60,137 nt of DNA from Streptomyces sp. ISL-36 (GCF_018614205.1 NZ_JAGGOS010000069.1:1-60137); one strand, 5' to 3'; shown: positions 8,701 through 16,346, counted from the stretch's first letter. Numbers and translations are program-made. Notes: generated from the sequence alone by a model not told the origin.

Positions 8701-9729
8701 GCGGCCGGGACCCGGCTCGGCCACCGTGCCGGAGCCGGCGCCGTACGTCTCGTACGTACCGGGGGCCGGGCCGCCTCGGCGGTGACCGTGACCGTCCTGC
8801 TCCGGCCGGGCGCCGGCCCCGTGGCCGTGCCCGAGCTCGTACGCACGCCCTGGCGCGGGCGCCTGCCCGTGCCCGTACGCGCCGCGGTCGTGTCTGCCGG
8901 AACCCACGGACGCGTCCGCACCCGCACCCGTACCCGCACCCGAGTCCGAGCCGATGCCCGAGCCGGTGTCCGTCCCGTTGGCGCCGCCGTAGCGCGCCCC
9001 TGAGCCCCCGCGCCCGCCCGCGCCGGAGCTCGCCCCGGTCCCGTACGCCTCCGCCTCCCGCGTGGCCGCTGTCTCCCGCCCGAGATCCACCCGCAGGTGG
9101 CCCTCGCCGTCCGGGGCCGTCGCCAGCGAGTCCGTACCGCAGCCGCCCGGTTCCGCGAGGCGGAGGGCGGACTCACCGAGGCGGAGCAGGGCGCCGGGCA
9201 GCAGCCGGACCGGGCGGGCACCGACCGCCGCGCCGTCCAGGGTCGTGCCGTTCGTGGAGCCGAGGTCCGCGACCGTGATCCGGCCGTCGCCTCCGACGGT
9301 CACCGTGCAGTGCACCCGGGAGACGTCCGGGTCGTCGAGCGGCACATCGGCGTCCAGGGAACGGCCGACCCTGATCGGGCCGCCGTGCAGCAGATGCACC
9401 CCGCCCGCGTCGGGCCCCGCGACCACATGAAGCCGGGCCTGGGCTTCCTCACCGAGCCGCTCGTCCTCGCCGGGGACCTGGAGCGTGAGCACCGCACCGT
9501 CGACGAGCGGCGGCTCGCCCAGCGCGCAGCGGCGGGTGTCGAGCCGCTCACGGCCCGCGTAGAGCACGGTCGTGCCGGAGGTGGAGGCGTCGGGGCCGGC
9601 GACGGCAGTGGCCAGCGCGGAGGCCACGGCGGAGAGGGCCGTCCCCGCCGGAGCGGTGACGAGCACGTCGCAGGCGCGTCCGGCGCCGTGGCCGGCGTGC
9701 GGCGCGAGGACGGTCAGCCGGATCTGCAT
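5767..9729 (-). CDS. FHA-domain FtsK/SpoIIIE-like ATPase (EssC/EccC-like)
   Basis: A 1320-residue protein. Residues 1-95 form a beta-rich N-terminal domain, and a second, clear FHA domain follows near 115-170 (VGRSLDAD, SRVHC, DLGSTNGT), which binds phospho-threonine. A Gly/His-rich linker runs to ~450, then an EssC/EccC-like region (WGWLGWLPHLRPAH). An FtsK-type ATPase has Walker A GPAGSGRTE near 810, with Arg in place of the usual Lys, and Walker B VVLVDDFDAL near 1150. Between them, ~905-1140, sits a low-complexity insert with RPSGRT and DPRHDPR repeats. ATG 9729 is chosen: the longer open frame upstream is antisense to pkaA and pkaB. It diverges from pkaA, suggesting that the kinases modify or recruit it. 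Whether it hydrolyses ATP is uncertain. Confidence 0.85.
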   Translation of the reverse strand: MQIRLTVLAPHAGHGAGRACDVLVTAPAGTALSAVASALATAVAGPDASTSGTTVLYAGRERLDTRRCALGEPPLVDGAVLTLQVPGEDERLGEEAQARLHVVAGPDAGGVHLLHGGPIRVGRSLDADVPLDDPDVSRVHCTVTVGGDGRITVADLGSTNGTTLDGAAVGARPVRLLPGALLRLGESALRLAEPGGCGTDSLATAPDGEGHLRVDLGRETAATREAEAYGTGASSGAGGRGGSGARYGGANGTDTGSGIGSDSGAGTGAGADASVGSGRHDRGAYGHGQAPAPGRAYELGHGHGAGARPEQDGHGHRRGGPAPGTYETYGAGSGTVAEPGPGRGLASGAGPRSQDDTHGGSPTHARAEADGRDGEGDGGEGHSRTRQTRRQAPLQASRGRRGIGAWARRFAGAKEEELPATAEAGAQTAGASSGTALAAGRLPSAETWPDPAAVLLTALGPGPRLWERSTDHPEALVVRLGTTDRAELAGVPVTVGLREVGSLGLAGPGNRLAGLARSVVAQLAALHAPSDLEIVLISADRNRSLEERRRAWGWLGWLPHLRPAHGQDCRLLLAYDRDQAHARTSELTRRLDDGPLGPGWPSADRAAVAEAAARHEGPVTIVIVDGDPGSAALRETTARLAGAGRAAGIHLLCLAEAPAASPVSPVAATYESACAASLAFRECGAVALLSGDVATALRLLRTAGGRAAGHGTVGVVDAVSVAWAERFARALAPLRTDAPAPHGRASAAALPRSARLLDELGLARATPASLMARWASASDGTAVLGAGPRGPVSVDLTQEGPHLLIEGPAGSGRTELLRSIAASLAAGGRPDRLGLLLVDGAGGERGEGLAACTELPHVTEHLVASDPVRMREFAQALGAELKRRAEILGDGHFADRRGAARLIGQRTPSAAETVSPGARTTARIPDARTPGALADTPSGRVSRTADGSLTNGSVTEHSSADRATDRSSADRTSSRTLRTGAGAIGARPGAHDPREPQPVGDDLQARPSGRTVRTGADELTYRPSGRTLRTSDADLGDRPSTRTARPGADDLGDRPSGRLPRRAPDGETSGRVPHPGGERDPHNGATLHLRTDPRHDPRQNPRHDPRHDPQVDPRSEPRSEARAETADPVSGAGGTAAAWEAGAPLPRLVVLVDDFDALVAPALGSPGRPAAGSVVRALEAVARSGERLGVHLIAASARPDRTADTELAHGARLRVVLDAAPVAAGPDDPAPGRGRLGHPDGRVTPFQTGRVTGRIPRTATLRPTVVPLEWERMGDPPTRRPVRELGNGPTDLALLASALDRAARSVDATPVPPLTPAVRS

Positions 9730-10161
9730 CGCCGTCAGCGGTCCCTTCTGCGCGTGGTGCTCGGCAGGGGAACCGCCCCGTCTCTCCCCCCACCCGGCAC
9801 GGACGCGTCGTCCGGTACAGGTCGGCACGGCGCAGGGGCTCCCGACCCCTGATGCGACGTGCTGGAGGCATCCTCGCACCTGCCGCCGACAACACGCCCG
9901 CGGGTCGCCTCCAAGTGATCTTGAATGGTCGGCTGTGGACGTAAAAGTGCCTGGTTGGGCACGTCGGGCGTCGCTTCTCGCAACCCGCGGTACGACAAAC
10001 GCGTCTTGTTTTCGGACAAGTCCGGCGTCGGAATCAGCCAGGGACGACCGCTGGGTGACCCGTTCGGCGGCACTAAAGTGGGTCGGACACCCGGAGGGGT
10101 CACAACACATACAGGGACCCCGGGGACCACCCAGGACCACGATCAGCAGGGAGCGCGTGAC
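9730..10161. other. 432-bp divergent control region between the FHA/FtsK-like gene and pkaA
   Basis: It contains no credible gene. Short inverted repeats are visible: GTGCC/GGCAC at 9947-9962 and CTTGT-TTTCGG-ACAAG around 10005-10021, either of which could be an operator. A -10 box for pkaA is annotated separately. No clear promoter was found for the minus-strand gene. Confidence 0.6.
10051..10079 (+). promoter_or_regulatory. Candidate pkaA promoter
   Basis: CTGGGT (10051-10056), 17 bases, then TAAAGT (10074-10079), a good TANNNT -10 box with a weak -35. It predicts a leader of about 75 bases before the GTG of pkaA. Confidence 0.4.
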
Positions 10162-11874
10162 GTGCGGCCAATCGGCAGCAAGTACCTGCTCGAGGAGCCG
10201 CTCGGACGCGGCGCCACGGGCACCGTCTGGCGAGCCCGCCAGCGGGAGGCGGCGGGCGCCGAGGCCGCCGTTCCGGGCCAGCCCGGAGAGACCGTGGCCA
10301 TCAAGGTCCTCAAGGAGGAGCTGGCCAACGACGCGGACATCGTGATGCGCTTCCTGCGCGAGCGCTCCGTGCTGCTCCGGCTCACCCACCCCAACATCGT
10401 GCGCACCCGGGACCTGGTCGTCGAGGGCGATGTCCTCGCCCTCGTCATGGACCTCGTCGAGGGCCCGGACCTGCACCGCTACCTCCGTGAGAGCGGCCCG
10501 CTCACCCCGGTCGCCGCCGCGCTCCTCACCGCGCAGATCGCCGACGCGCTCGCCGCCAGCCACGCCGACGGTGTGGTCCACCGCGACCTGAAGCCCGCGA
10601 ACGTCCTGCTCGCCGAGCGCGACGGCCAGATGCACCCGATGCTCACCGACTTCGGCATCGCGCGCCTCGCGGACTCCCCGGGGCTGACCCGTACGCACGA
10701 GTTCGTCGGCACGCCCGCGTACGTCGCGCCGGAGTCCGCCGAGGGCCGCCCCCAGACCTCGGCCGTCGACATCTACGGCGCGGGCATCCTGCTCTACGAG
10801 CTGGTCACCGGTCGTCCCCCGTTCGCGGGTGGCACGGCCCTCGAGGTGCTGCACCGGCACCTCAGCGAGGAACCGCGCCGTCCCTCGACCGTCCCCGGCC
10901 CGCTGTGGACGGTGATAGAGCGCTGCCTCAGCAAGAACCCGGACCAGCGGCCCAGCGCCGAGAACCTGGCCCGTGGGCTGCGTGCGGTCGCCGCCGGCAT
11001 CGGCGTCCACGCCACGCCCGCGCAGATCGAGGCGGCCGACGGCGTCGGCGCCCTGCTCGCGCCCGACCCCTCGCCCGCTCCGGTCCCGGAGACGCCCGGA
11101 GCGGCCGATCCGACCCAGGTGCTGCCCAGCGGCGGTGGAGCGCACCAGTACGACCCGGCCGCGGCGACGAGCGTCATGCCCACCAGCGGCCCGACGGGCG
11201 GACCGGGCGGCGGCGCCGATCCGACCGCGGTCATGCCTCCCGTACCGCCGCAGCCTCCCCAGGCTCTGCAGGGCGAGGAGCCGCACCCCTGGCAGAGCCA
11301 GCTGCGCGCCGCCCGGGACCGCAACGAGCAGACGCAGGTGCAGTACCTGGATCCGAGTCAGGACCCGCTGCGCCGTCGTCCGCAGCGCCAGCCGCAGCCG
11401 CCGCAGCATCAGCCGCAGTCGCAGCAGTACGCGCAGCAGCCACCGCAGTACCAGCAGCCCCAGCGCCCGCCGCAGCGGCAGCAGTACGCCCCGCAGCACC
11501 AGCCTCAGCACCAGCAGTCCCCGCAGCAGTACGCGCCGGCCCCGCAGCCCCGGCAGCAGTACGCGCCTCCGCAGCCGCCGCCCCAGGCGCCGGCCCCGCG
11601 AGAGCCGCGGCAGCCGCGGCAGCGCAGCGCGAATCCGATGCGGATCCCGGGGCTCGGGTGCCTGAAGGGCTGCCTGGTCACGATCGTGCTGTTCGTGATC
11701 GCGGGCTGGCTCATCTGGGAGCTGACCCCGCTCCAGAGCTGGATCGCCGAGGGCAAGAGCTACTGGGAGGCCATCGGCGACATGATCTCGACCGTGTCCA
11801 CCTGGGTCTCCGACCTCGGCGGCACGGACAGCGGCGGTACCACCGGCGGTGCTACCGGCGGTACGGGGCAGTAG
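10162..11874 (+). CDS. pkaA: Ser/Thr protein kinase PkaA
   Basis: A 570-residue membrane kinase. The catalytic domain spans about residues 7-270: glycine loop GRGATGTVW, catalytic Lys in VAIKVLKEE, HRDLKPANVLL, DFGIARLADS and an APE-type motif APESAEG. Residues ~300-490 are Pro/Gln-rich (many PQQ and QPQ runs, shown by shadow-free CAG/CCG codons), then one membrane segment near 504-521 and a short Gly/Thr tail outside. GTG 10162 is chosen because GGGAG lies 8 bases upstream and it starts just before the kinase fold. Gene order kinase-kinase-prfB is as I recall for pkaA-pkaB-prfB of S. coelicolor. It diverges from the FHA-domain protein gene, a likely phospho-target. Confidence 0.92.
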   Translation: MRPIGSKYLLEEPLGRGATGTVWRARQREAAGAEAAVPGQPGETVAIKVLKEELANDADIVMRFLRERSVLLRLTHPNIVRTRDLVVEGDVLALVMDLVEGPDLHRYLRESGPLTPVAAALLTAQIADALAASHADGVVHRDLKPANVLLAERDGQMHPMLTDFGIARLADSPGLTRTHEFVGTPAYVAPESAEGRPQTSAVDIYGAGILLYELVTGRPPFAGGTALEVLHRHLSEEPRRPSTVPGPLWTVIERCLSKNPDQRPSAENLARGLRAVAAGIGVHATPAQIEAADGVGALLAPDPSPAPVPETPGAADPTQVLPSGGGAHQYDPAAATSVMPTSGPTGGPGGGADPTAVMPPVPPQPPQALQGEEPHPWQSQLRAARDRNEQTQVQYLDPSQDPLRRRPQRQPQPPQHQPQSQQYAQQPPQYQQPQRPPQRQQYAPQHQPQHQQSPQQYAPAPQPRQQYAPPQPPPQAPAPREPRQPRQRSANPMRIPGLGCLKGCLVTIVLFVIAGWLIWELTPLQSWIAEGKSYWEAIGDMISTVSTWVSDLGGTDSGGTTGGATGGTGQ

Positions 11875-11900
11875 GAGACGGCAGTACTGCCGATTTATCG

Positions 11901-11930
11901 ACTTCCGAGGGGTGATTTCCCCTCGGAAGT
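11901..11930 (+). terminator. Perfect 12-bp hairpin between pkaA and pkaB
   Basis: ACTTCCGAGGGG/CCCCTCGGAAGT around a 6-base loop TGATTT, 26 bases after the pkaA stop and 61 before the pkaB start. It probably ends pkaA transcripts or uncouples the two genes. Confidence 0.8.
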
Positions 11931-11991
11931 GACGGCGGGCGCCCGCGGACGCGTAACTTTGTCGCGACCGCCAGCCGCTGAGGGAGCAGTC

Positions 11992-13233
11992 TTGGCACGG
12001 AATATCGGCAGCCGCTACACGGCCCACCAGATCCTCGGGCGGGGCAGCGCCGGCACGGTGTGGCTCGGCGAGGGCCCCGAGGGCCCCGTCGCCATCAAGC
12101 TGCTGCGCGAGGACCTGGCATCGGACCAGGAGCTCGTCGGCCGCTTCGTCCAGGAGCGCACCGCCCTGCTCGGGCTCGACCACCCCCGGGTGGTCGCCGT
12201 CCGCGACCTCGTCGTCGACGGCAACGACCTCGCGCTCGTCATGGACCTGGTCCGCGGCACCGACCTCCGCACCCGGCTCGACCGGGAACGCCGGCTCGCC
12301 CCCGAGGCGGCCGTCGCGATCACCGCCGACGTCGCCGACGGCCTCGCCGCCGCGCACGCCGCGGGGGTCGTCCACCGGGACGTCAAGCCGGAGAACATCC
12401 TCCTCGACATGGAGGGCCCGCTCGGCCCCGGCGGCGCCCATCCGGCGCTCCTCACCGACTTCGGCGTCGCCAAGCTCATCGACACGCCGGGCCGCACGAA
12501 GGCGACCCGGATCATCGGTACGCCCGACTACCTGGCCCCCGAGATCGTCGAGGGCCTGCCGCCGCGCGCCGCGGTCGACATCTACGCCCTCGCGACCGTC
12601 CTGTACGAGCTCCTGGCCGGCTTCACGCCCTTCGGCGGGGGCCACCCGGGCGCCGTGCTGCGCCGCCACGTCACCGAGACGGTCGTCCCGCTCCCCGGCA
12701 TCCCCGAGGAGCTGTGGCAGCTCATCGTCCAATGCCTCGCCAAGGCCCCGGCCTCCCGCCTGCGCGCCTCGGAGCTCGCCGCCCGCCTGCGGGACGTCCT
12801 GCCGCTGCTCGCCGGGATCCCGCCGCTCGACGTGGACGAGCCGGACGCCGAGCCCGCTCCGGAGACGCAGGAGGAGGACCCGTATCCGACGCGCGCCGAG
12901 GGCAGCGCCCCGCGCCGCGCCGCCGTCCCCCTGGTCCCCGGCGCCTCACCCGACTCCAACCGGGACACCCACACCTCCATGCGGGTCCCCGCCCCCGACG
13001 AGCTCGCCGGCGGCCCCCTGGGCACGGCCCGCGCCCCCCGCCCGGCCGGCGCCCGGCGCCCCGGCTCGGCCCGCCACAAGGCGGAGGCGGTCCGCAAGCG
13101 CCGTATCACCCTGTCGATCGCGGCGGTCGTGGTCATCGGCGCGCTGGGTGCGGGCGGCTACCTGGCGACCGCGGGTGACTCCGACGCACCGCCGCAGGAC
13201 TCCAAGACCTCGTCGCAGCCCCAGGAGCCCTAG
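11992..13233 (+). CDS. pkaB: Ser/Thr protein kinase PkaB
   Basis: A 413-residue membrane kinase, close in length to S. coelicolor PkaB as I remember it. The kinase domain occupies about 8-270: GRGSAGTVW, VAIKLLRED, HRDVKPENILL, DFGVAKLID, and APEIVEG. A charged, Pro-rich linker follows, then one membrane segment near 372-392 and a short Asp/Gln tail outside. The rare TTG start at 11992 is supported by AGGGAG seven bases upstream and by the conserved LARNIGSRY start; no ATG or GTG fits as well. It is similar in sequence to PkaA, suggesting an old tandem duplication. A strong hairpin separates the two, so expression need not be coupled. Confidence 0.92.
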   Translation: MARNIGSRYTAHQILGRGSAGTVWLGEGPEGPVAIKLLREDLASDQELVGRFVQERTALLGLDHPRVVAVRDLVVDGNDLALVMDLVRGTDLRTRLDRERRLAPEAAVAITADVADGLAAAHAAGVVHRDVKPENILLDMEGPLGPGGAHPALLTDFGVAKLIDTPGRTKATRIIGTPDYLAPEIVEGLPPRAAVDIYALATVLYELLAGFTPFGGGHPGAVLRRHVTETVVPLPGIPEELWQLIVQCLAKAPASRLRASELAARLRDVLPLLAGIPPLDVDEPDAEPAPETQEEDPYPTRAEGSAPRRAAVPLVPGASPDSNRDTHTSMRVPAPDELAGGPLGTARAPRPAGARRPGSARHKAEAVRKRRITLSIAAVVVIGALGAGGYLATAGDSDAPPQDSKTSSQPQEP

Positions 13234-13276
13234 GGGTCACGGCCATGGGGAGGGACGGGGATTTGCGGGGAGCCGT

Positions 13277-13282
13277 TACGCT
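13277..13282 (+). promoter_or_regulatory. -10 element TACGCT of a probable leaderless prfB promoter
   Basis: TACGCT followed by 6 bases and then the GTG of prfB, with no ribosome binding site between. This predicts a leaderless prfB mRNA. Confidence 0.5.
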
Positions 13283-13288
13283 GGACGC

Positions 13289-14395
13289 GTGGCAGTCGTC
13301 GATGTATCCGAAGAGCTGAAGTCCCTCTCCTCGACCATGGGGTCGATCGAGGCCGTCCTGGACCTCGAAAAGATGAGGGCCGACATCGCCGTGCTCGAAG
13401 AGCAGGCCGCGGCCCCGTCCCTCTGGGACGACCCGGAGGCGGCGCAGAAGATCACCAGCAAGCTTTCGCACCTCCAGGCCGAGGTCCGCAAGGCCGAGGC
13501 CCTGCGCAGCCGGATCGACGACGTCGGTGTGCTCTTCGAGCTCGCCGAGGAGATGGACGACCCGGACACCCGCGCCGAGGCGGAGACGGAGCTCGTCTCC
13601 GTCCGCAAGGCGCTGGACGAGATGGAAGTCCGTACGCTCCTCTCCGGCGAGTACGACGAGCGCGAGGCCCTGGTCAACATCCGCGCCGAGGCGGGCGGCG
13701 TCGACGCCGCCGACTTCGCCGAGCAGCTCCAGCGCATGTACCTGCGCTGGGCCGAGCGGCACGGCTACGGCACGGAGGTCTACGAGACCTCGTACGCGGA
13801 AGAGGCCGGCATCAAGTCGACCACCTTCGTGGTGAAGGCCCCGTACGCCTACGGCACGCTCTCGGTCGAGCAGGGCACGCACCGCCTGGTCCGCATCTCC
13901 CCCTTCGACAACCAGGGCCGCCGCCAGACCTCCTTCGCGGGCGTCGAGATCCTCCCGGTCGTCGAGTCGTCCGACCACGTCGAGATCGACGAGTCGGAGC
14001 TGCGCGTGGACGTCTACCGCGCGTCGGGCCCGGGCGGCCAGGGCGTCAACACGACCGACTCGGCGGTGCGCATCACGCACCTCCCGACCGGCATCGTGGT
14101 CTCCTGCCAGAACGAGCGCTCCCAGATCCAGAACAAGGCGAGCGCCATGAACGTCCTCCAGGCCAAGCTCCTCGAGCGCCAGCGCCAGGAGGAGCGCGCC
14201 AAGATGGACGCCCTGAAGGGCGACGGCGGAAGCTCCTGGGGCAACCAGATGCGCTCGTACGTCCTCCACCCGTACCAGATGGTCAAGGACCTGCGGACCG
14301 ACTTCGAGGTCGGCAACCCGCAGGCGGTCCTGGACGGCGAGATCGACAGCTTCCTGGAGGCGGGCATCCGCTGGCGCAAGCAGACGGAGAAGTAG
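13289..14395 (+). CDS. prfB: Peptide chain release factor 2
   Basis: RF2 (368 residues) releases the finished peptide at UGA and UAA codons. The GGQ catalytic motif is visible as SGPGGQGVNTTDSAVR and the stop-codon-reading SPF motif as VRISPFDNQGRRQT. The GTG start gives the family's usual N-terminus and length. The gene is one uninterrupted frame: the in-frame UGA and +1 frameshift that autoregulate E. coli prfB are absent, so control must occur elsewhere. It follows pkaB after 55 bases and probably has its own leaderless promoter. A 20-bp perfect hairpin follows. Confidence 0.97.
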   Translation: MAVVDVSEELKSLSSTMGSIEAVLDLEKMRADIAVLEEQAAAPSLWDDPEAAQKITSKLSHLQAEVRKAEALRSRIDDVGVLFELAEEMDDPDTRAEAETELVSVRKALDEMEVRTLLSGEYDEREALVNIRAEAGGVDAADFAEQLQRMYLRWAERHGYGTEVYETSYAEEAGIKSTTFVVKAPYAYGTLSVEQGTHRLVRISPFDNQGRRQTSFAGVEILPVVESSDHVEIDESELRVDVYRASGPGGQGVNTTDSAVRITHLPTGIVVSCQNERSQIQNKASAMNVLQAKLLERQRQEERAKMDALKGDGGSSWGNQMRSYVLHPYQMVKDLRTDFEVGNPQAVLDGEIDSFLEAGIRWRKQTEK

Positions 14396-14412
14396 GAAGC
14401 GCTCCTTCCGCA

Positions 14413-14458
14413 CGACGCCGGGCCCGTCACACCTATGCGTGTGACGGGCCCGGCGTCG
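14413..14458. terminator. Bidirectional terminator, perfect 20-bp stem
   Basis: A 20-bp perfect inverted repeat (arms 14413-14432 and 14439-14458, beginning CGACGCCGGGCCCG) with a 6-base loop CTATGC. It lies between the convergent prfB and PIN-toxin genes and can serve both. Confidence 0.93.
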
Positions 14459-14476
14459 TTGTCCGTCGAGCCGGCG

Positions 14477-14920
14477 CTACAGGGGCAGATCGTCGGGGAG
14501 GACGCGGAAAACCTTGTGGCGGCCGAGGGTGTGTACCGCGCGGAAGTGGCGGCGGTCGAGGGTGAGAACGGCGTCGGTGTCGTAGTCGGCGGCGAGCGCC
14601 ACGTTGACCGCGTCGGCGAGGTCGAGGCCCAGCGCCGCGTAGCGTGCGCGTACGGACTGGGCGGCCCCGAGATGGTCCTCGGTGATCTCCGGCACGGAGA
14701 CCCGGCCGCGCCGCATCCACCGCCGGATGTCGTCCACGGCGCTGACCGCCGCCTCCCGGCCGAGCTCGCGGGTCGCGACGTGGTCGAGCTCGGCGAGGAG
14801 AAGAGGGGACATGATGAGGAGCCCGGCGGCCATGATCGCTTCGTTCGCCGCGTGATGCTCGGGGTGGGTGGAGTCGAGCGCGGCGATGAGGCCGGACGTG
14901 TCGGCCACGACGATGATCAC
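14477..14920 (-). CDS. PIN-domain toxin, VapC-like ribonuclease
   Basis: A 147-residue PIN-domain protein, expected to be a Mg-dependent ribonuclease toxin. The four acidic positions are visible: Asp7 in VVADTSGL, Glu in LLLAELDHV, Asp in LDLADAVNVALA and Asp in VLTLDRRHF. The GTG start at 14920 overlaps the antitoxin stop as GTGA, giving translational coupling, and removes an unrelated N-terminal extension. Its partner upstream is a short ribbon-helix-helix type protein. The gene is convergent with prfB. The RNA target is unknown. Confidence 0.88.
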   Translation of the reverse strand: MIIVVADTSGLIAALDSTHPEHHAANEAIMAAGLLIMSPLLLAELDHVATRELGREAAVSAVDDIRRWMRRGRVSVPEITEDHLGAAQSVRARYAALGLDLADAVNVALAADYDTDAVLTLDRRHFRAVHTLGRHKVFRVLPDDLPL

Positions 14921-15171
14921 GCGGCGGTTCCGGTCTCCCGCTGCACCGCGTCGGCGACCGCTTCCCGGACATCGGGTCGGGAGGGTGTACGGCCCGTCCC
15001 CTCGAAGGTCCGCGAGAAGAGCGGCTCCTCCCAGACGCGGTTGGCCATGGCGGCGAGGTGGATGCCCTGCCGGATGATCTCGGCCTCGCTGATGCCGCGA
15101 CGCGTGGCCGCCTCTTTGATGATGGCGAGGTCTTCGGGGTCGGCGTAGACGTTGGTTCGCTTCATCGGCAT
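14917..15171 (-). CDS. VapB/CopG-like antitoxin
   Basis: An 84-residue antitoxin candidate. The N-terminus (MKRTNVYADPEDLAIIKEAA, then RRGISEAEIIRQGIHLA) fits a ribbon-helix-helix DNA-binding domain, in which the short strand RTNVYA pairs with its dimer partner. The acidic C-terminus would bind the toxin. ATG 15171 is chosen because it lies 6 bases behind a TACGCT -10 box, consistent with a leaderless mRNA; ATG 15165 two codons later is possible. Two copies of TGGTACATG flank the -10 box and are good autoregulatory operator candidates. Confidence 0.85.
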   Translation of the reverse strand: MPMKRTNVYADPEDLAIIKEAATRRGISEAEIIRQGIHLAAMANRVWEEPLFSRTFEGTGRTPSRPDVREAVADAVQRETGTAA

Positions 15172-15195
15172 GTACCAAGCGTAGTCCATGTACCA
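15169..15195 (-). promoter_or_regulatory. Promoter and putative operator of the toxin-antitoxin operon
   Basis: On the minus strand TGGTACATG occurs at 15195-15187 and again at 15177-15169, an 18-base step, with the -10 box TACGCT (15183-15178) between them. The second copy contains the antitoxin ATG. Two direct repeats around the promoter suit cooperative binding of an RHH antitoxin. Confidence 0.55.
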
Positions 15196-15580
15196 GATTG
15201 ATGTATGGGGCAGGGGGCGGGGTGCTGTCGACGACGAAGGCGCCGGACCGGTCGGCGGACGGTACGGGTGATTCGCGGGCGCAAGCGGAAACGGGTGTTG
15301 CAGGGCGCTTTGTCGACAAGGGAACTGGCGTGGGGCGGGCGGAAGTTCGGCGTTTACGTCACAGTTGCATCCCCGCATGGCGGGCAACTGGTGATCTTTC
15401 GGGCATCGCACGCGCAACGACCTTGACGCGTATGCGGAAACTCGGAAGGGTGGCACGCGGCATGCGTATCTCTGGGGCGCGTGTGAACGGGGGCCGGGTC
15501 AGTGAGAGTGACCGCACCCCAGTGTCCGAGCCCCCGAGCGCTGCTCCATGACGAGATGAGCTACTGGGGGTAGCAGCCAG
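15196..15580 (+). other. 385-bp region upstream of the LAETG surface protein
   Basis: No gene is credible here. Visible signals are TTGACG near 15423, a possible -35 without a clear -10, and the inverted repeat GGTCA-N7-TGACC at 15497-15513, a possible operator in the leader. GGGGG ahead of the ATG at 15581 serves as a ribosome binding site. Confidence 0.5.
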
Positions 15581-16258
15581 ATGACCAAGAAGACGCGCGT
15601 TCGTATCGCGCGGATAGCCGCCGGTGCCGTGATTGCCGCCGGCGCGTCGCTCACCGCGGCGGGCGCCGCTCAGGCCGTCGGTGGCGAGCTGACCATCGGT
15701 TTCGATGTCGAGCTGCCGGACGCGGACCCGACCTGCATTCCGGGCGAGCCCGGCTGCGAGGTGCCGCCGACGACTCCGCCGACCGTGCCGCCGACGACGG
15801 AGCCCACCACGCCGCCGACTGTGCCGCCGACCGTGCCGCCGACGATTCCGCCGACCGTCCCGCCGACGACCCCGCCGACGACGCCGCCCACCACGCCGCC
15901 GACGACCCCGCCGACGACGACGCCCACGACCCCGCCGACGACGGAGCCCACCACGCCGCCGACGACGGAGCCCACGGACGGGCCGACGACCAGCCCGACC
16001 ACGCCGGGTGACGACTCCACCGAGGGCCCGGGCACCTGCACCGTCGACCTCGACGGTGCCGAGTGTGTCGACAACAACCCCGACACCAACAACGGCGGCT
16101 CGACCCCCGTCGAGCAGGGCAAGGCCAAGGAGGAGCTGGCCGAGACCGGCGCCGCCGAGACCTCGTTCCTGATCATCGGTGCCGCCACGATGATCGCCGG
16201 TGGCATCGGCTTCCGGATGCTTCCGCGCCTTGTCGCCGGTGGACGTACCGCCGTCTGA
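15581..16258 (+). CDS. LAETG sortase-anchored protein with Pro-Thr stalk
   Basis: A 225-residue surface protein. A Sec signal peptide ends near AAGAAQA (residue ~31). A short domain with two Cys (CIPGEPGC) follows, then residues ~60-145 are a stalk of PPT, VPPTT and EPTTPPT repeats. After a second two-Cys stretch (GTCTVDLDGAECVDN) comes LAETG at 186-190, a hydrophobic segment and an Arg-containing tail. LAxTG is the motif of class E sortase substrates such as the long chaplins of Streptomyces, so it is probably linked to peptidoglycan. The stalk is encoded by CCGACG/CCGCCGAC-rich tandem repeats and may vary in length between strains. It has no sortase neighbour, and its function is unknown. 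Confidence 0.85.
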   Translation: MTKKTRVRIARIAAGAVIAAGASLTAAGAAQAVGGELTIGFDVELPDADPTCIPGEPGCEVPPTTPPTVPPTTEPTTPPTVPPTVPPTIPPTVPPTTPPTTPPTTPPTTPPTTTPTTPPTTEPTTPPTTEPTDGPTTSPTTPGDDSTEGPGTCTVDLDGAECVDNNPDTNNGGSTPVEQGKAKEELAETGAAETSFLIIGAATMIAGGIGFRMLPRLVAGGRTAV

Positions 16259-16272
16259 GGCATGTGACGCAA

Positions 16273-16310
16273 CGACGAAGGGCCGGGGGACTTCCCCCGG
16301 CCCTTCGTCG
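16273..16310. terminator. Bidirectional terminator, perfect 17-bp stem
   Basis: Arms 16273-16289 and 16294-16310 (CGACGAAGGGCCGGGGG and its complement) close a 4-base loop ACTT. It lies between the convergent surface-protein and zinc-ribbon genes. Confidence 0.93.
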
Positions 16311-16346
16311 GCCTACAGGCCCTTTCCGGCCCGTACATACGTCTCG

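Noticed and set aside
3446..9003. Very long open frames on the plus strand (742 and 1124 residues) opposite the sugar operon and the FHA/FtsK-like gene
   Set aside because: They are shadows of high-GC coding on the other strand, with Arg/Gly/Ala-rich composition, no domain, and no start signals.
9730..12732. N-terminal extension of the FHA/FtsK-like frame to 2321 residues
   Set aside because: The extension is antisense to pkaA and pkaB, both with complete kinase motifs. The protein makes sense from ATG 9729.
15760..15975. Regular repeats that could suggest a CRISPR array
   Set aside because: The units are 9-18 bases, uninterrupted by unique spacers, and encode the Pro-Thr stalk in frame.
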